The position numbers and the translations under genes were made by a program. A stretch of DNA of 64,000 bases from an uncultured Prolixibacteraceae bacterium. Lineage in GTDB: Bacteria > Bacteroidota > Bacteroidia > Bacteroidales > Prolixibacteraceae. Each line of letters opens with the position of its first letter. Within the stretch, counting starts at the first letter, position 1. Below are positions 61,571-64,000 of the stretch, in pieces. Under the pieces are notes generated by a model that was not told the origin of the DNA, did no database searches, and saw nothing but the letters and a program-made list of their open reading frames with translations. Location: positions 1-64,000 of the forward strand of contig CALGIG010000022.1 of the NCBI GenBank assembly GCA_937915865.1, written 5' to 3'.

Positions 61571-63220
61571 ATGAAGAAATCAAATATATCAAAAGAAAAT
61601 ATGAGTATTCCATTTTTATTTGGAATGCTTATTTGGGGGTGCTTGTCAGGATGTGTGAGCTTGGATAAAGAACCATTGGATAGTTTGTCAACAGGTACAT
61701 TCTGGAAAACTGAAAGTGATGCCATGTTGGGGTTGACAGGCGTTTATAAGGTCGTTGGAGGTTTACAACAAGGCAATTACGATCTGTGGAGCCAACTTTC
61801 ATGCTTATATCTTTTCGAAGCTACGACCGACAATGGTTTCGAAAAAGACAATGCGGTTACTGATTTCAACAACGGTTCGCTTGCTTCAACATACGGTCCT
61901 GTCAAAACGTTATGGGCTAATACATATACACACATTTCGAGGTGCAACAATTTTATCGACAATATTGATGCAGTAAAAATGAATGATAACAAACTAGCTG
62001 AAATGAAAGCAGAGGTGAAAGTAATCAGGGCCTACGATTATTTCAACCTCTATTTTTATTGGGGGGATGTTCCGTTAACAAAACATGTTTTGACTGTTAA
62101 TGAAGCAAATACTATTTCTCGAACTGCCAGAAACGAAGTGAAAGATTTTGTTATTACAGAATTACAAGAGGCAATTCCGAAATTACCAATTACCCGACCA
62201 GATGCTGAATATGGACGAATTACCCGCGGAGGTGCTTTAGCAATTCTTGGACGTGTACTAATGGCTGAAAAACGATGGGAAGAAGCTAAAACTACCTATA
62301 AACAAATTATTGATATGGGAATTTATATCATCGACCCTAAATTCAAAAGCATTTTTGAAGAAAAAGGAGAAACAAGCAAAGAACATGTACTGGTAAGCGT
62401 ACGTATGCAAGATGTATACGGAACACCAATGTTGAGAGGATGCTTTGGATTTAGTTTTGGTGGATACCATTGGTTTAGCCCTTATAATCAACTAGTTGAA
62501 GAATTTGAATGCAAGGATGGAAAAACTATCAGCGAATCGCCTTTGTACGATCCAGAAAATCCGTATGTCAACAGAGATCCAAGGCTTTATAAAACAATTG
62601 GGATTAATGGACTAACAGTCATTAAGGGAAAGCTGTACGTTTCCCATCCCGACTCCTCTGCTGTAAAATATCAGGATCAGGTGACGCGGCGACCATGGAG
62701 CGGGTATTTACTGGATAAATTCATTGATGAAGATTATACGGGCCAAATTACACAGTATGGGTGCGATTTTCCCATGATTCGTTATGCCGAGGTATTGTTA
62801 AGTTATTTGGAAGCATGTATGGAAAGTGAAACAACCATAACGCAAGACATATTAGACCAAACGATTAACAAGGTCAGGGGACGAAACGAAACAGCAATGC
62901 CTCCGGTTACTGAGACAAACAAAGCCAACCTAACAACTATATTAAGGAGGGAAAGAAGAGTGGAACTAGCATGGGAAGGATTACGTCTTTTTGATTTGTA
63001 TAGATGGCATATTGCCCATATTAATTTGACTGGTACTTTTACAGGAATGAAAGTCTGTCCGGCATCCAAAGCAGCTAGTTACAAAACGGTGAAGGTCGAT
63101 TCAAAAGGATATTATTTCTGCGAACAAACCAACTTCCGTGAAGATGTAGATTATTTATGGCCAATTCCCCAATCAGAAAGAGACGTAAATCCAAACCTTT
63201 CACAAAACCCTGGTTATTAG
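61571..63220 (+). CDS. susD: SusD/RagB outer-membrane glycan-binding lipoprotein
   Basis: 549 residues, TPR-rich. Lipidation site 'CLSGCVSLDKEPLDSLSTGTFW' (C near residue 28). 'AEMKAEVKVIRAYDYFNLYFYWGDVPLT' and C-terminal 'LRRERRVELAWEGLRLFDLYRW' are SusD-specific, as is the end 'LWPIPQSERDVNPNLSQNPGY'. Partner of SusC, gap 12 bp. Binds the target glycan at the cell surface. Confidence 0.95.
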   Translation: MKKSNISKENMSIPFLFGMLIWGCLSGCVSLDKEPLDSLSTGTFWKTESDAMLGLTGVYKVVGGLQQGNYDLWSQLSCLYLFEATTDNGFEKDNAVTDFNNGSLASTYGPVKTLWANTYTHISRCNNFIDNIDAVKMNDNKLAEMKAEVKVIRAYDYFNLYFYWGDVPLTKHVLTVNEANTISRTARNEVKDFVITELQEAIPKLPITRPDAEYGRITRGGALAILGRVLMAEKRWEEAKTTYKQIIDMGIYIIDPKFKSIFEEKGETSKEHVLVSVRMQDVYGTPMLRGCFGFSFGGYHWFSPYNQLVEEFECKDGKTISESPLYDPENPYVNRDPRLYKTIGINGLTVIKGKLYVSHPDSSAVKYQDQVTRRPWSGYLLDKFIDEDYTGQITQYGCDFPMIRYAEVLLSYLEACMESETTITQDILDQTINKVRGRNETAMPPVTETNKANLTTILRRERRVELAWEGLRLFDLYRWHIAHINLTGTFTGMKVCPASKAASYKTVKVDSKGYYFCEQTNFREDVDYLWPIPQSERDVNPNLSQNPGY

Positions 63221-63230
63221 TTCTGTTTTG

Positions 63231-63274
63231 AAAGGGACAGAAGGGATAATCATGGAAAATCCCTTCTTCCCTTT
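63231..63274 (+). terminator. Strong hairpin between susD and the oxidoreductase
   Basis: AAAGGGACAGAAGGGAT (63231-63247) pairs with ATCCCTTCTTCCCTTT (63259-63274), one mismatch or bulge. No T run follows, so it may act as partial terminator or RNA-stability element that lowers downstream expression relative to susCD. Confidence 0.55.
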
Positions 63275-63326
63275 AATTCGCAACACATTAAACATATTGA
63301 TGAAAATTATTTTATAATCGAAAGAA

Positions 63327-64000
63327 ATGAATAAACAAATAAATTTTATTAGCTGGATTTTCCTTGCGTTTTGTTTTTTCACTTTACAGTACAACTCTTA
63401 TGGAGCATCTATAAAAACAACAATAGAATCCGACGTATGTGTTTATGGTGCAAGCGGTTCTGGTATTAATGCGGCAATAGCAGTAGCTCGCGAAGGTCAC
63501 TCAGTTGTTATTATTGAGCCTGCCCACAAAATTGGAGGGCTACTTGGCTCAGGATTCAGGATGCAGCAAGATGTTCCGTATGCCGATCATTTAGGCGGAT
63601 TGACTGGTTATTTTTATGTGCAGGATACTCTTCAACCCGAGCCAAGACACCACCAGGGAGCAGGTAAATACAATATTAAAATTTTACAATCGATGATTGA
63701 TCCGTATAAAAATTTGATAACTGTTATTACAGATCATAGGTTGGCCTCAGTAAAAAAAACCGGCACTACAATTATCGAGGCAATATTCGAGTATGCTCCT
63801 TTTGGAAAAGACGGAGTGCCACAACCTTCCAGACAAAATGATAACACGATCAATGTGAAAGCCAGAATGTATATCGATGCAAGTTACGAAGGAGATATGA
63901 TGGCCTTTGCAGGCGTCCCCTATCGTGTTGGGAAAGAATCAAAACAAGAATATGGTGAATCTCTGGCCGGAACCGTGGTAAGTAAAAAATTTCCGGGAGT
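63327..64000 (+). CDS. Secreted FAD-dependent oxidoreductase, truncated by the window
   Basis: Open from ATG at 63327 to the edge (224 codons, partial). Signal peptide about 1-26. FAD-binding 'VCVYGASGSGINAAIAVAREGHSVVIIEP' with GxGxxG-like motif, then 'KIGGLLGSGFRMQQDV' and 'YIDASYEGDMMAFAGVPYRVGKES', typical of the FAD_oxidored family seen in many PULs. Substrate unknown, perhaps a sugar derivative. Follows susD by 106 bp. Confidence 0.85.
   Translation, partial: MNKQINFISWIFLAFCFFTLQYNSYGASIKTTIESDVCVYGASGSGINAAIAVAREGHSVVIIEPAHKIGGLLGSGFRMQQDVPYADHLGGLTGYFYVQDTLQPEPRHHQGAGKYNIKILQSMIDPYKNLITVITDHRLASVKKTGTTIIEAIFEYAPFGKDGVPQPSRQNDNTINVKARMYIDASYEGDMMAFAGVPYRVGKESKQEYGESLAGTVVSKKFPG

Noticed and set aside
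1..64000. tRNA, rRNA or replication-origin features
   Set aside because: No cloverleaf with a T-arm motif outside coding sequence and no cluster of DnaA-box-like sequences was recognised by eye; a tRNAscan run would be decisive.

Overview
The window looks like a chromosome segment of a Bacteroidota bacterium, probably from the Bacteroidales/Marinilabiliales side of the phylum. The evidence is a SusC/SusD pair with ECF sigma and FecR-type anti-sigma genes, several Bacteroidota-restricted families (DUF4252, DUF4251, DUF4922 and DUF6249 types), and promoters of the TTTG-N17/18-TAnnTTTG type with little Shine-Dalgarno signal. There are 58 coding features, counting two very short ones. I see no tRNA, rRNA, CRISPR array, transposase or phage gene.

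Layout. 1-1147: 3' part of a large secreted adhesin running off the left edge on the minus strand. 2.0-2.8 kb: a small membrane gene flanked by two inverted copies of a candidate small-RNA gene. 2.9-17.2 kb: a run of plus-strand genes for cell-wall and peptide turnover: MazG, a golvesin-type amidase, a HIT-like protein, a NamZ-like muramidase, an NlpC/P60 peptidase, a dipeptide epimerase, an S9 peptidase and a C69 dipeptidase. These could form a path from muropeptide to free amino acids. 17.3-18.5 kb: rplS and the Fe-S repair protein RIC. 18.5-19.3 kb: a gene-free block of unusual repeats. 19.4-33.3 kb: mixed housekeeping genes (lrgAB, a D-amino acid aminotransferase, pabB/pabC, yggS, an RsmI-like methylase) and a sigma/anti-sigma/DUF4252 operon. 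33.5-35.7 kb: an AT-rich lipoprotein and beta-barrel pair. 36.1-39.1 kb: eno and a PBP4-type carboxypeptidase. 39.1-47.1 kb: branched-chain amino acid synthesis (ilvC; ilvD-ilvB-ilvN). 47.6-52.9 kb: an MFS transporter, a DsbA-like protein, a second sigma cluster, and DUF432 plus MscS. 53.0-64.0 kb: a GH2 beta-galactosidase, then a polysaccharide-utilisation locus (sigma, FecR, SusC, SusD, FAD oxidoreductase) cut by the right edge.

The strongest regulatory find is upstream of ilvD. It has a good promoter, a 21-residue leader peptide in which 12 residues are Ile, Val or Leu, a terminator hairpin with nine T, and a 10-nt perfect antiterminator pairing that overlaps the leader stop codon. This is a complete ribosome-mediated attenuator. 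The most unusual DNA is at 18.58-19.24 kb, where four copies of a three-box unit (AATAAGGTT, CTACTAAGG, AATAAGGTT) sit as two palindromes next to a degenerate 21-bp tandem repeat. Several palindromic intergenic element families also occur; one pair supplies the stop codon of one gene and the first part of the coding sequence of the next.
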